Shown: piece by piece, positions 1 to 8,099 of the stretch
Numbering within the stretch: the first letter of the stretch is position 1
Layout: the number at the start of each line of letters is the position of its first letter
Assembly: GCA_944326615.1 (NCBI GenBank)
Contig: CALVEO010000004.1
Location: 1-64,000 of the forward strand
DNA length: 64,000 nucleotides
Origin: Candidatus Gastranaerophilales bacterium
Lineage (GTDB): Bacteria; Cyanobacteriota; Vampirovibrionia; Gastranaerophilales; Gastranaerophilaceae
Reading direction: 5' to 3'
Position numbers and translations under genes: made by a program
The notes under the pieces: model-generated
Seen by the model: only the letters and a program-made list of their open reading frames with translations
The model's database searches: none
Told to the model about the DNA's origin: nothing

Positions 1-297
1 ATCTATTTATATTTAGTGTTTCGACTACACTTAAATCTTATGTCTTTATTATTGCATATAAGATTTTAAATGTCAATAGAATGATTTAATATTTTTTAGC
101 GGGTTTCGGGAAATGCACATATAGTGTAGAATTTACACTTTACAAAACTTAATATTGTGTTATTTTTAATGTCTTTTTGGGTATAAATAATGAACTTAAA
201 TATGTTAATTTATATTAAGGTTTAGATTAATAAAAAAGCAATTTTCTATAAATTATATACTTTATATATATAACATATTTAACAGGAATAATACGAC
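1..297. other. AT-rich leader region without a gene
   Basis: I see no credible reading frame here. The stretch is almost entirely A and T, with runs such as TTTATATATATAAC just before the first gene, so the promoter of the 298 gene probably lies here, but no clear -35/-10 pair stands out. An AGGAA at about 284-288 may serve as ribosome binding site for the next gene. Confidence 0.4.
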
Positions 298-564
298 ATG
301 AATGCAATCAGAAAAACTGACGCGGTATATCGGCAAAAAACACTGCCGGTAGAAGCAGTTACACTATATGGAAATATAAGCAGAACATCAGTTCAAACAA
401 TCGGCGGGGAAAACCCGTTTGCAAATACTAGAAGTATGGGCTTATGGCAATTCCCTACCAACGATTATATTGGACAGGTTAATGGTGAACCTCCGACAGA
501 GTATACAAAAGACCAATCAGGAATGATTACAGAGGTTACAAGAACATTAAATTTATTTGCATAA
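298..564 (+). CDS. small hypothetical protein (88 aa)
   Basis: I do not recognise this family. The product is an 88-residue, mostly polar protein with no signal peptide, membrane segment or cysteine. It is rich in Asn, Thr and Gly and ends in LNLFA. It lies 12 nt upstream of a second small gene of similar composition with the same strand, so the two are probably co-transcribed. A similar pair of small proteins occurs at 37242-37732, where one protein shares an NGIEAI string with the 577 gene. Codon use and a spaced AGGAA upstream support real coding. Function unknown. Confidence 0.6.
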   Translation: MNAIRKTDAVYRQKTLPVEAVTLYGNISRTSVQTIGGENPFANTRSMGLWQFPTNDYIGQVNGEPPTEYTKDQSGMITEVTRTLNLFA

Positions 565-576
565 AAAGAGGTTACT

Positions 577-867
577 ATGGCAAACGGTCAGGGCGGATTA
601 AACGGAATAGAGGCAATATCGGGAATACAGCCCGCTTCTACTGCTGCTGTTGAAAAAGTAACACTTCAAAATATTGAAGGCTATGATTATACAAAAGCCA
701 GCAGGCTTGGAAATCAGACTCAATTTCTGGGAATTACAGCCCAGCATACAACAACAAAATTTGATTCAAGAACTCTTGATATTGCATTTAACGACGGCGG
801 AAATAATGTAGGTTTTAACCCATTTTTTAGACCTCCGAAAACGGCAACAAAAATATTTACAGCATAA
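577..867 (+). CDS. small hypothetical protein (96 aa) with NGIEAI motif
   Basis: Unrecognised 96-residue soluble protein, preceded by an AGAGGTT ribosome binding site 5 nt before the ATG. The N-terminus is Gly-rich and contains NGIEAI, a string that also opens the 68-residue protein at 37526-37732. The middle is Thr/Gln/Asn-rich and the C-terminus has FNDGGNNVGFNPFFRPP. There is no signal peptide or membrane helix. It follows the 298 gene by 12 nt and is closed by a strong hairpin terminator, which marks the two as a small transcription unit. The composition recalls short structural or secreted proteins, but I have no evidence for a role. Confidence 0.65.
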   Translation: MANGQGGLNGIEAISGIQPASTAAVEKVTLQNIEGYDYTKASRLGNQTQFLGITAQHTTTKFDSRTLDIAFNDGGNNVGFNPFFRPPKTATKIFTA

Positions 868-903
868 AAAAGACGACACCACACATACTGGTATCGTCTT
901 TTT
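867..903. terminator. bidirectional rho-independent terminator
   Basis: Arms 867-881 and 889-903 pair over 15 bp with one mismatch around a 7-nt loop. The stem is A-rich on the left and ends in TTTTT on the right, so it can stop transcription from both the 577 gene (+) and, read on the other strand, from the convergent aminotransferase gene (-). Confidence 0.85.
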
Positions 904-918
904 AATTAAACTATTAAT

Positions 919-2043
919 TTATACAGCAGCTTTAGATTTTGATTTTTCAATACAGTCAATCAAAGTTGATGCTACTGTTTTTTGTTCTTCTTCCGTTAAT
1001 TCAGGGAACATTGGAAGAGATATAACCATTTCCGTATTCTTTTCTGAAACAGGGAGCGAACCTTTACCTACGCCTAAGTATTCATGAACTTTTTGCAAAT
1101 GCAAAGGAATAGGATAATAAAGCATTGCGCCTATACCGCGTTCCTGAAGCATTTTGTGAACTTCATCGCGGTTAGGGATTTTAACAGTGTACTGGTGATA
1201 GACACAGTATGTATCATCCAATTCTTTTGGTGTTTGAACATCTGCACAGTCTTTGAACAATTCATTATAATAGTAAGCATGTTTACGTCTTGCTTCGTTC
1301 CAGGCTTTGACATGCGGGAGTTTTACACGTAAAATAGCAGCCTGGATTTCATCAAGACGGCTGTTAACACCTATTTCATCATGATGATAGCGTACAGCAC
1401 CGCCATGATTTCTTAAAGCTACAACTCTGTCGCGTAATTTTTCATCGCTAGTCATAATAAGACCACCGTCTCCCATTCCGCCTAAGTTTTTAGTCGGATA
1501 GAAGCTTAAGCATCCAAAATCTCCGAATGTTCCGACCATTTTACCTTTATACAAAGCTCCGATTGCCTGACAGCAGTCTTCAATAACATGAAGATTATGT
1601 TTTTTAGCGACTGACATGATAGTATCCATATCGCAGGGCTGTCCGTAAAGGTGTACCGGAATAATTGCCTTTGTTCTCGGTGTAATTGCAGATTCCAATT
1701 TTGAAGCATCCATATTAAAAGTGTCTTTATCAATATCTACAAAAACAGGTTTTGCGCCTACAATACCGATAGCTTCTGTTGTTGCGACAAATGTAAATGC
1801 AACTGTAATAACTTCATCCCCTGCGCCGATATCAAGAGCACGCAATGCCAAATGTAAAGCATCTGTACCAGAATTTAAGCCTACAGTATATTTGCATCCT
1901 ATAAAATCAGCCATTTCCTGTTCAAAAGCTTTACAGTTAGCACCGAGAATGTAAGATCCCGAGCGTAAAACTTCGCATACAGCTTTTTCAACTTCCGAGC
2001 CAATTGCAGCATATTGGCGTTTTGAATCTAAAATAGGTATCAT
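919..2043 (-). CDS. DegT/DnrJ/EryC1/StrS-family sugar aminotransferase
   Basis: PLP-dependent aminotransferase (fold type I) of the family that aminates nucleotide-linked keto-sugars for surface polysaccharides. The product is 374 residues, the usual length. Visible family features are GTDALHLALRAL near the N-terminus, the EDCCQAIGA segment with the cofactor-binding Asp, SFYPTKNLGGMGDGG with the Schiff-base lysine, and [13 protein letters not shown] use the ATG at 2043 because an AAGGAG lies 6 nt upstream; a longer frame starts at 2070 with nine extra residues. It is the last gene of a minus-strand operon with an O-antigen ligase-like protein and a sugar kinase, which fits a role in surface glycan synthesis. 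The exact sugar substrate cannot be told. Confidence 0.9.
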   Translation of the reverse strand: MIPILDSKRQYAAIGSEVEKAVCEVLRSGSYILGANCKAFEQEMADFIGCKYTVGLNSGTDALHLALRALDIGAGDEVITVAFTFVATTEAIGIVGAKPVFVDIDKDTFNMDASKLESAITPRTKAIIPVHLYGQPCDMDTIMSVAKKHNLHVIEDCCQAIGALYKGKMVGTFGDFGCLSFYPTKNLGGMGDGGLIMTSDEKLRDRVVALRNHGGAVRYHHDEIGVNSRLDEIQAAILRVKLPHVKAWNEARRKHAYYYNELFKDCADVQTPKELDDTYCVYHQYTVKIPNRDEVHKMLQERGIGAMLYYPIPLHLQKVHEYLGVGKGSLPVSEKNTEMVISLPMFPELTEEEQKTVASTLIDCIEKSKSKAAV

Positions 2044-2121
2044 ATTATTTCTCCTTCTTAAAACTACCAATCGAGTTTATAATATAAGTTTAGCACAGGT
2101 TTTCCATGCCTTTATATAAGC

Positions 2122-3453
2122 TTAACATTCATAAAATTTTAAACTACCCAGTGATACTGATAAAATTGCAACAATTGTCCAGAAAACAAATTGAATTTGC
2201 GGTCTGAAAAATACTGTGTCAACAAGCCCATGCACGCAGACAGCACAAATGGAAATTACGCAAGCAGATACTATTATAACTGTCTGTGTATCAGCTGACT
2301 TTAATATAAAATTTATACCATTCTTAATTAATGTAATAAGAAATCCTACAAATGCAATAAGGGCAAAAATTCCGCTTTCAACAGCTATTTCAAGAAAAAT
2401 ATTATACGCACTCAAAGCATCAAAACCGGTTTTCATATAAAGTCCATAGATTTCACGAAAATTTTGATTTCCGACACCTATCCCCAGAAGCCAATTATCC
2501 TTAAACATTTCTATCGAAGAATGATAAACGTTAAATCTGAAAGAATTTGATGAATCCTGCCTCATAGCAAATATAGATAAAACCCTTGCTCTCAAAGCTG
2601 AAACAAAAAGCATTGCTGCAGTTCCAAACGCAATAACCGCACCTAAAACAGATAAATATATCTGTTTATAATTCTGCCATAAATATTTAGCAGAAACGGC
2701 GAACATACCGGCTAAAATTACCATCATACCAATATATGACCCGCGGCATCCTGTTAAAAATAATGTTAAAGTTGAAAGTAATGCTAAAATTAGCCAGATA
2801 CCCGAAAAATTATATTTTTTATCAACAAAGTACAAGGCAGAAAGCCCGTACAATGCAGGAATTCCTGCGACAAAATAACCTCCGAGCAAATTCGGATTAT
2901 AAGGCTTTAATGTTCCGTATACACGCGTCATAATCTCTTCCGGATTTAATTTTGACACATCCTGCCACGTAGAAATCTCATCTACATGTGCAAAGTTCTG
3001 TAAAAATCCGATAATCGCCTCAAAACTTACACAAACCCCGATTGCTCCGAGAATAAACGGAATTTTATCTCTATTATTTTTCAAATACTGAACAACAGAA
3101 AAATAAAAAGCAAGATATGTGAAAGTCTTGAAAAATCCCTTTAAACTCAGATAAAATAAAGTTGATCCCGCAAGACTTATTATAACAATCATAAAATATG
3201 CCAAAAGCCACAATTCAAAAGTCTTGCATTCAAGTTTTTCATAAGGTTTTGTCAGGATTTTGACAAAAGACAAAAATACTGTAATTAACGCAATAAAACC
3301 GATTACATCAGATGACATTACGGTAGAAGAAAGAAAAACAGCAATTATTGATGCAAAAATAAGTTTGTCTATATTCTTCAAGAACAAGCTGTTTTCATAT
3401 AAATATTCACATTTTCTCTGAGTAAATTGGATTAAAGTATTAAACATTGTCAT
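2122..3453 (-). CDS. O-antigen ligase/polymerase-like membrane protein (Wzy/WaaL superfamily)
   Basis: Integral inner-membrane protein of 443 residues with about ten hydrophobic helices. The large loop in the C-terminal half, with LLGIGVGNQNFREIYG and then SAYNIFLEIAVESG, is typical of the Wzy_C/O-antigen ligase superfamily, which transfers or polymerises lipid-linked glycans at the periplasmic face. A TGCRGSY segment follows a helix near the middle. Its start overlaps the end of the DUF4330 gene by about 14 nt (ATGACAATG), which indicates translational coupling. Ligase and polymerase cannot be separated by sequence alone; the first gene downstream is an aminotransferase for nucleotide sugars. 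Confidence 0.82.
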   Translation of the reverse strand: MTMFNTLIQFTQRKCEYLYENSLFLKNIDKLIFASIIAVFLSSTVMSSDVIGFIALITVFLSFVKILTKPYEKLECKTFELWLLAYFMIVIISLAGSTLFYLSLKGFFKTFTYLAFYFSVVQYLKNNRDKIPFILGAIGVCVSFEAIIGFLQNFAHVDEISTWQDVSKLNPEEIMTRVYGTLKPYNPNLLGGYFVAGIPALYGLSALYFVDKKYNFSGIWLILALLSTLTLFLTGCRGSYIGMMVILAGMFAVSAKYLWQNYKQIYLSVLGAVIAFGTAAMLFVSALRARVLSIFAMRQDSSNSFRFNVYHSSIEMFKDNWLLGIGVGNQNFREIYGLYMKTGFDALSAYNIFLEIAVESGIFALIAFVGFLITLIKNGINFILKSADTQTVIIVSACVISICAVCVHGLVDTVFFRPQIQFVFWTIVAILSVSLGSLKFYEC

Positions 3454-4003
3454 TCGTATCTAATGCACTATTAAATTTTTCATCATCTGTAACAGGCATA
3501 ACCTTCAAATCTGAAACAGTTCCGTTAAATTTGTAATCTTTCCCTTCCAGAGTAATAGGCAGACCCATTTTAATTTTGTTGCCTCCGACAACGGCTCCGT
3601 CCTTTGTAATTTTTGCAGTATCTGAAAGAGTTACTATCATATCGTAAACGTAGGCCTGAGAAGGATCTTCTATAACCATAACTTTTTTACTGTTCAAAAT
3701 AGGTAAAACTACTTTTTTTCTGTCAGCCTGAACATTCAAAATGTCCAAATCACTATACGGAACATTTCTTATACTAATAAATGTTTTTTCGTTAGCATTC
3801 AAAGGGATTTCCCCTCCTGTCAGCGTAACTCCGCGGATATAAACCTGAAAAGAAATCTTTGATGTAGCTTCAATTTGCTTTGAAGCTGTTTGTCTGAAGT
3901 TTTTATAAGTGAAAAATCCTACAATCAATGCAATAATAACTCCGGCAATAATAATCACATCAACCGGTTTAAATTTTTTTAAATAATTTGATAAATTTTC
4001 CAT
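3440..4003 (-). CDS. DUF4330-like membrane-anchored protein
   Basis: 187 residues with one N-terminal transmembrane helix (DVIIIAGVIIALIVGFFTY, roughly residues 14-33) followed by an extracytoplasmic beta-rich domain of about 150 residues. Sequence and size match DUF4330 proteins, which are common in Cyanobacteria and some Firmicutes and have no established biochemical role. It sits between the sugar kinase and the O-antigen ligase-like gene and overlaps the latter, so I infer an accessory envelope-glycan function. I am fairly sure of the family and have no evidence for the activity. Confidence 0.65.
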   Translation of the reverse strand: MENLSNYLKKFKPVDVIIIAGVIIALIVGFFTYKNFRQTASKQIEATSKISFQVYIRGVTLTGGEIPLNANEKTFISIRNVPYSDLDILNVQADRKKVVLPILNSKKVMVIEDPSQAYVYDMIVTLSDTAKITKDGAVVGGNKIKMGLPITLEGKDYKFNGTVSDLKVMPVTDDEKFNSALDTNDNV

Positions 4004-4033
4004 AAAGTTTTCTCCGTAAATTAATACAAATGC

Positions 4034-5038
4034 CTATAATTCTTCTACGGCATTCAAAATTTCATCAATAGATGTAGTTGCACAACCAAACTGTTTTACA
4101 ACCAGACTTGCTGCAATATTTCCGATAATTGCAGCATAAACAGGATCAGCACCTGCTGCCAGAGCAAGTGTATAAACAGCCGTTACAGTATCGCCTGCAC
4201 CTGTTACGTCAAACACTTCCGACTTATTAAAAACCGGAATTTTTGTATAATTACCATGCCCTCTTGCTACAAACATTCCGTCAGCACCACATGTAATTAA
4301 TACTGATTTTGCATTTGTTTCATCAAGAAGTTTATCACCAGCACGCTGTAAATCTTCCTCGCTTTCTATTACAAATCCTACGGATTTTTGTGTGTCCGGA
4401 AGATTTGGAGTCATGGAAGTAACATTTTTATAAATTTCTAATTCTTTTTGAGCATCAACAACAATAATTTTGTTATACTTATTTGCCAATTTTATTGTTT
4501 CCTGAATAATTTTAGGCGTTAATGTACCAATATGATAGTTTGATAAAATTACAGCATCAAATTCAGGAACAGCTCTTTCAATCTGTTTTAAAACTTCATC
4601 TTCTATTTCAGGGGACAACATTTCATTTGTCTGCCTGTCAATTCTGACAATCTGCTGGGTAATTGATGTAGTAATTGAGCCTGAAATTCTGGTTTTAGTT
4701 GTAGTTTTTCTGGAAGGATCAACAACTAAAAGTCCGCAGTTTACATTCGCATTTTCAAAAGTTTCTCTTAACTGCCCTGCCTGAAAATCATCCCCGCAAA
4801 CCCCGATTACGCTGACTTTACCTCCGTTTAAAGAAGAAACATTATGAGCCGCATTTGAAGCCGCACCAAGAATAAGCTTTGTTTCCGAATGTAATAAAAT
4901 TAAAACCGGAGCTTCTCTGGAAATTCTCTCCGCATTACCGTAAACCATTTCATCTATGGCTAAATCACCTATTACCAAAACTTTCGGCTCACCAAGTTTT
5001 TTTATATAAGAAATAAGCTGTTCTTTATTTACATACAT
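4034..5038 (-). CDS. PfkB-family sugar kinase, HldE/RfaE domain I-like (heptose-7-phosphate kinase type)
   Basis: 334 residues of ribokinase fold. The N-terminal part has VLVIGDLAIDEMVYG and ERISREAPV, then LGAASNAAHNV, all hallmarks of RfaE/HldE domain I, which phosphorylates D-glycero-D-manno-heptose 7-phosphate at C1. The C-terminal DVTGAGDTV carries the catalytic Asp and anion hole of PfkB kinases. No cytidylyl- or adenylyltransferase domain follows, so it is the single-domain form (HldA-like). I take the ATG at 5038, which has AAGGAAG upstream; the frame can be extended to 5107 but those residues look non-coding. It is first in the minus-strand envelope operon. A different sugar substrate is possible. 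Confidence 0.83.
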   Translation of the reverse strand: MYVNKEQLISYIKKLGEPKVLVIGDLAIDEMVYGNAERISREAPVLILLHSETKLILGAASNAAHNVSSLNGGKVSVIGVCGDDFQAGQLRETFENANVNCGLLVVDPSRKTTTKTRISGSITTSITQQIVRIDRQTNEMLSPEIEDEVLKQIERAVPEFDAVILSNYHIGTLTPKIIQETIKLANKYNKIIVVDAQKELEIYKNVTSMTPNLPDTQKSVGFVIESEEDLQRAGDKLLDETNAKSVLITCGADGMFVARGHGNYTKIPVFNKSEVFDVTGAGDTVTAVYTLALAAGADPVYAAIIGNIAASLVVKQFGCATTSIDEILNAVEEL

Positions 5039-5107
5039 AAAAACTTCCTTTGATTTAATTTCTATACTAACACAAATAAAATTTTTATCAAAATTCGATA
5101 AAGCCAC

Positions 5108-5136
5108 TTGTTATGTAAACTTTTTTTAAGTATAAT
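5108..5136 (+). promoter_or_regulatory. sigma70-type promoter for the 5188 gene
   Basis: TTGTTA at 5108-5113 and TATAAT at 5131-5136 are separated by exactly 17 nt. Transcription would begin about 45 nt before the ATG at 5188, and an AAGGTAAGGAAG ribosome binding region lies in the leader. The promoter overlaps the unused upstream extension of the sugar kinase frame. Confidence 0.7.
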
Positions 5137-5187
5137 AGCAAAAAAAAAATTCTTGAGTTTTATAAAAACTACGAAAGGTAAGGAAGT

Positions 5188-5679
5188 ATGATATCAAGTA
5201 TAAGAAGCATTAATTTTTCAAACAATTACATTTCAAATATCTCTACATCACACTCTAAACGATGCAGTGCTCCTGCGATTAATTACAACAGTTGCGACAG
5301 AGTGTCTTTTTCCGGCAAAACACAGACCGTAACAAAGCTTTCTGACCAGAGTGCAGAACTTGTTCAACATTTTGCCAAACAATTAAAATTAAACAAAATC
5401 TATAAATTCAGTACTCCTGATGTTGAAAAATTTCAGCTTGCATCAATTGCAACCAAAGAAAAATCTGACATGCGAAATCTGCTTGTACAATATTCAGGAT
5501 ATACAAAGGATGATACGACAAAACATATCATGTGTATTATAAAAAATAACGGAGAAATTTTGGAAAACGGAACACCTGTGAAAAATGCTGATGAAATAGC
5601 ATTATATGAACAAATTCTTCCGGAATTAATACACAGAGCATCGAAAGAACTTAAAATAAAATTACAACAATGTGTTTAA
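5188..5679 (+). CDS. hypothetical protein (163 aa) with N-terminal VSFSGK motif
   Basis: I do not recognise the family. The first 45 residues are Ser/Asn-rich and end in RVSFSGK; the rest looks like a compact soluble domain of mixed charge (residues about 50-163). The short (V)(S/P)F(S/A)(G/A)K string after a disordered N-terminus also occurs in the DUF2023 protein at 13776-14225 (SVPFAAK), suggesting a shared lineage-specific N-terminal segment. A consensus promoter and an AAGGAAG ribosome binding site precede it. It overlaps the convergent phosphoesterase gene by 4 nt. No membrane helix or signal peptide is visible. Confidence 0.7.
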   Translation: MISSIRSINFSNNYISNISTSHSKRCSAPAINYNSCDRVSFSGKTQTVTKLSDQSAELVQHFAKQLKLNKIYKFSTPDVEKFQLASIATKEKSDMRNLLVQYSGYTKDDTTKHIMCIIKNNGEILENGTPVKNADEIALYEQILPELIHRASKELKIKLQQCV

Positions 5680-6410
5680 ATATGTCTTTCAGATGGATGT
5701 AAAATCATTTGAGCGATTTTATCAGCGCCGTCAAAATTTCTTGCACGCATTAATTTTGCTGCAGTATCTCTGTCGTAATCCAGCAATCTGTGTTCAATTG
5801 AAAAACCACCGTCCTGAAAATCTGCAATAACATAACATGCTTTAGCATCCTCTGTCATTGGACGCCCTACACTGCCTACATTAACAACAGTCTGTTTTTT
5901 ATTAGTCTGATAACCGGCAGGCTGGTGCGTATGGCCACAGAATATTAAATCAGCATCAGTCCCTTCGAGCATTTCTTCAATCTGCTTTAACGGCATATTG
6001 GGGAAAATGTTTTCATTATTACGCCTTGGAGAGCCATGAACAAGCAGAACTTTTACACCCTCTACCTCCAATTCTTTTTGCGCAGGCAGGTTTCTTAAAT
6101 ATTCTTTTCTTTCTTCTTCTAAATAATAAACATCGTCAACAAGCGCATTTGCCATGACAGGAAAGTTCTTTTTAGCGTTCTCTATTATTTCAGGAGAAAA
6201 ATCAGAAATCATTTTATCTGTATTGCCCTGTATAACAATCCAGTTATCCTGCTGTTTTATATAATCTATAACCATTCTCGGCTGGGGTCCTGCCATTGCT
6301 AAATCTCCAAGACAGAAAACCTTTTCACATTTATTTTTATTAATATCCCCAACAATAGTTTCAAGTGCCTGAAAATTTCCATGGATATCAGATAAAACAG
6401 CTACTCTCAT
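5676..6410 (-). CDS. calcineurin-like metallophosphoesterase (YfcE/MJ0936 type)
   Basis: 244-residue dimetal phosphoesterase. The metal ligands are visible in order: LSDIHGN (Asp and His), LGDLAMAGP (Asp), QGNTD (Asn), LLVHGSP (His) and FCGHTHQP (GHTH signature), followed by NVGSVGRPM. The length and layout fit small phosphodiesterases of the YfcE/MJ0936 group, which act on phosphodiesters or cyclic nucleotides; the physiological substrate is unknown. The ATG is preceded by a perfect AGGAGG with 4 nt spacing. It is divergent from ispG, whose promoter must lie within the 34-nt spacer and the 5' end of this gene. Confidence 0.88.
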   Translation of the reverse strand: MRVAVLSDIHGNFQALETIVGDINKNKCEKVFCLGDLAMAGPQPRMVIDYIKQQDNWIVIQGNTDKMISDFSPEIIENAKKNFPVMANALVDDVYYLEEERKEYLRNLPAQKELEVEGVKVLLVHGSPRRNNENIFPNMPLKQIEEMLEGTDADLIFCGHTHQPAGYQTNKKQTVVNVGSVGRPMTEDAKACYVIADFQDGGFSIEHRLLDYDRDTAAKLMRARNFDGADKIAQMILHPSERHI

Positions 6411-6432
6411 TTTTCCTCCTTAAATTTTATGC

Positions 6433-6438
6433 TATAAT
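6433..6438 (+). promoter_or_regulatory. -10 element implying leaderless ispG mRNA
   Basis: A perfect TATAAT ends 6 nt before the ispG ATG at 6445, so the expected start of transcription is at or next to the A of the ATG. No Shine-Dalgarno sequence is present. The -35 position (about 6410-6415, TTTTTC) is weak. Confidence 0.5.
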
Positions 6439-6444
6439 TATAAT

Positions 6445-7500
6445 ATGATAAACAGAAGAAAATCAAAACAATTAACAATCGGAAACATAAAAATAGGCGG
6501 AGACGCTCCAATCAGCGTACAGTCAATGTGCAATACAGATACATGTGATATAAAATCTACACTTTATCAAATTAATCAACTGGCAGAAAGAGGATGCGAA
6601 CTTGTACGTCTTGCAGTTTTAAACTCAGATGCCGCAGATGCAATAAAAGAGCTTGTAAAAAAATCTCCTCTGCCTTTGATTGCAGATATACATTTTGACT
6701 ACAAACTTGCAATTCAATGCATAAATAACGGAATTCATGCACTAAGACTTAATCCCGGCAATATCGGTAAAAAAGAAAATGTTGAAAAAGTAGTAAAACT
6801 TGCAAAACAACAGCAAATTCCTATAAGAATAGGAGTAAATGCCGGTTCGCTTGAAAAAGATTTGCAAGATTTAGATATTCCGTTATCTAAAAAAATGGTC
6901 AAAAGCGCTATGGGACATATTAAAATCCTTGAAGATCTTGATTTTGATTTGATAAAGGTTTCCCTGAAATCATCAGATGTTATGACAACAATTGAAGCTT
7001 ACAGATTAATTGCTGATAAAATTCCATATCCGCTGCACCTCGGGATAACAGAAGCCGGTACATTACGCCAGGGGCTTATAAAATCCTCAATTGGTCTTGG
7101 AACACTGCTGGCAGAAGGTATCGGCGATACTATAAGAGTTTCGCTTACAGAAAATCCGCAAGAAGAAGTAACTGCAGGTTTTGATATTTTAAAAAGTCTC
7201 GGACTTAGACAAAAAGGGGTAAATTTTATCTCCTGCCCGACCTGCGGAAGAACCAGAATAGATTTAATAACACTTGCAAAAAAAGTAGAAGAAAAATTCA
7301 AAAATCTGGATAAACCTATTACTATTGCAACTATGGGATGTGCTGTCAACGGCCCCGGCGAAGCAAAACACGCAGATTTTGGAATTGCAGGCGGTGTCGG
7401 CGAAGGCATTGTTTTCAAAAAAGGTGAAATTATCGCAAAAGTCCCGGAAGATAAGCTCCTTGAAAAATTAGAAGAAATTATAACAAAATCATCCGAATAA
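6445..7500 (+). CDS. ispG: 4-hydroxy-3-methylbut-2-enyl diphosphate synthase IspG (GcpE)
   Basis: 351-residue enzyme of the MEP isoprenoid pathway that reductively converts MEcPP to HMBPP using a [4Fe-4S] cluster. The N-terminal TIM barrel starts with the family signature SVQSMCNTDT and contains IADIHFDYKLA and LRLNPGNIG. The C-terminal iron-sulfur domain has Cys264 and Cys267 (SCPTCGRT), Cys299 (TMGCAVNGPGEA) and the fourth ligand Glu306. Length and motifs match the short bacterial form without the insert domain. It is translated from an ATG with no ribosome binding site and a -10 box directly upstream, which suggests a leaderless transcript. It is a single gene between a phosphoesterase and a small exported protein. 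Confidence 0.97.
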   Translation: MINRRKSKQLTIGNIKIGGDAPISVQSMCNTDTCDIKSTLYQINQLAERGCELVRLAVLNSDAADAIKELVKKSPLPLIADIHFDYKLAIQCINNGIHALRLNPGNIGKKENVEKVVKLAKQQQIPIRIGVNAGSLEKDLQDLDIPLSKKMVKSAMGHIKILEDLDFDLIKVSLKSSDVMTTIEAYRLIADKIPYPLHLGITEAGTLRQGLIKSSIGLGTLLAEGIGDTIRVSLTENPQEEVTAGFDILKSLGLRQKGVNFISCPTCGRTRIDLITLAKKVEEKFKNLDKPITIATMGCAVNGPGEAKHADFGIAGGVGEGIVFKKGEIIAKVPEDKLLEKLEEIITKSSE

Positions 7501-7537
7501 TATATGGAAAAACTTTTGTAAAGAAATTATAATATTT

Positions 7538-7566
7538 TTGTAACTTGTAACAAATTGTACTATTAT
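7538..7566 (+). promoter_or_regulatory. promoter for the small exported protein gene
   Basis: TTGTAA at 7538-7543 and TATTAT at 7561-7566 are spaced by 17 nt. A GAGGTGG ribosome binding site follows at 7583-7589, immediately before the ATG at 7592. Confidence 0.6.
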
Positions 7567-7591
7567 AAAAAAGAACATAAATGAGGTGGAA

Positions 7592-7915
7592 ATGAAAAAA
7601 AGTTTATTAATTTTAAGTTTAGCAGCTTTATTCACAGTATTACCGTCTTATGCAGAATTGACAACCGCAGATACGGTAAGCCCTGATTATATGAAAAATC
7701 ATGGTTATTCTTCAGCTTTTATTAAGGCTACACAAAAATCAATTGCACAAAGTAATGGTGAAGCTTTAACAGAACCGGTTGAAAAAGAATACTACAATCA
7801 GCCTGTTGTAAAAGCTGTAAGAAGATTCTTCATGTATCTTGACCCTTCATATGACGATCACTCATTTATGAATGATCATGAAATACATACTTCTCCACAT
7901 TATGAAGATTTATAA
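7592..7915 (+). CDS. small exported hypothetical protein (107 aa)
   Basis: The N-terminus is a clear Sec signal peptide: MKKSLLILSLAALFTVLP followed by SYA, with predicted cleavage after Ala21. The mature part of about 86 residues is polar, without cysteines, and ends in a His/Asp-rich tail (DDHSFMNDHEIHTSPHYEDL) that could bind metal; that is only a suggestion. I start at the ATG at 7592 rather than at the GTG at 7586, because the GTG forms part of the ribosome binding site. The gene has its own promoter and terminator and is therefore monocistronic. Family not recognised. Confidence 0.75.
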   Translation: MKKSLLILSLAALFTVLPSYAELTTADTVSPDYMKNHGYSSAFIKATQKSIAQSNGEALTEPVEKEYYNQPVVKAVRRFFMYLDPSYDDHSFMNDHEIHTSPHYEDL

Positions 7916-7935
7916 TGTTTATATTTTTATAAAAG

Positions 7936-7978
7936 AAAAATCGGCAAATATATAAAAAAATTTGTCGATTTTTTTTTA
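7936..7978 (+). terminator. rho-independent terminator
   Basis: Arms 7936-7949 and 7960-7973 pair over 14 bp with one mismatch, followed by a T run to 7977. It closes the small exported protein gene. Confidence 0.85.
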
Positions 7979-8061
7979 ATTAATTAGTACATGAAATTTT
8001 TATGAGTTATTATATTTATTGAAAGCAATCCGGACTTAAATACATATATTAAATGAGCTAA

Positions 8062-8082
8062 ATTATGATAATATATCATAAT
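8062..8082. promoter_or_regulatory. perfect 8-bp inverted repeat before the GHL10 gene
   Basis: ATTATGAT (8062-8069) and ATCATAAT (8075-8082) are perfect inverted repeats separated by 5 nt, directly before the AGAGGACG ribosome binding site and the ATG at 8100. The position would suit an operator over the promoter. AT-only palindromes also arise by chance in DNA of this composition. Confidence 0.35.
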
Positions 8083-8099
8083 ATCAGGGAAAGAGGACG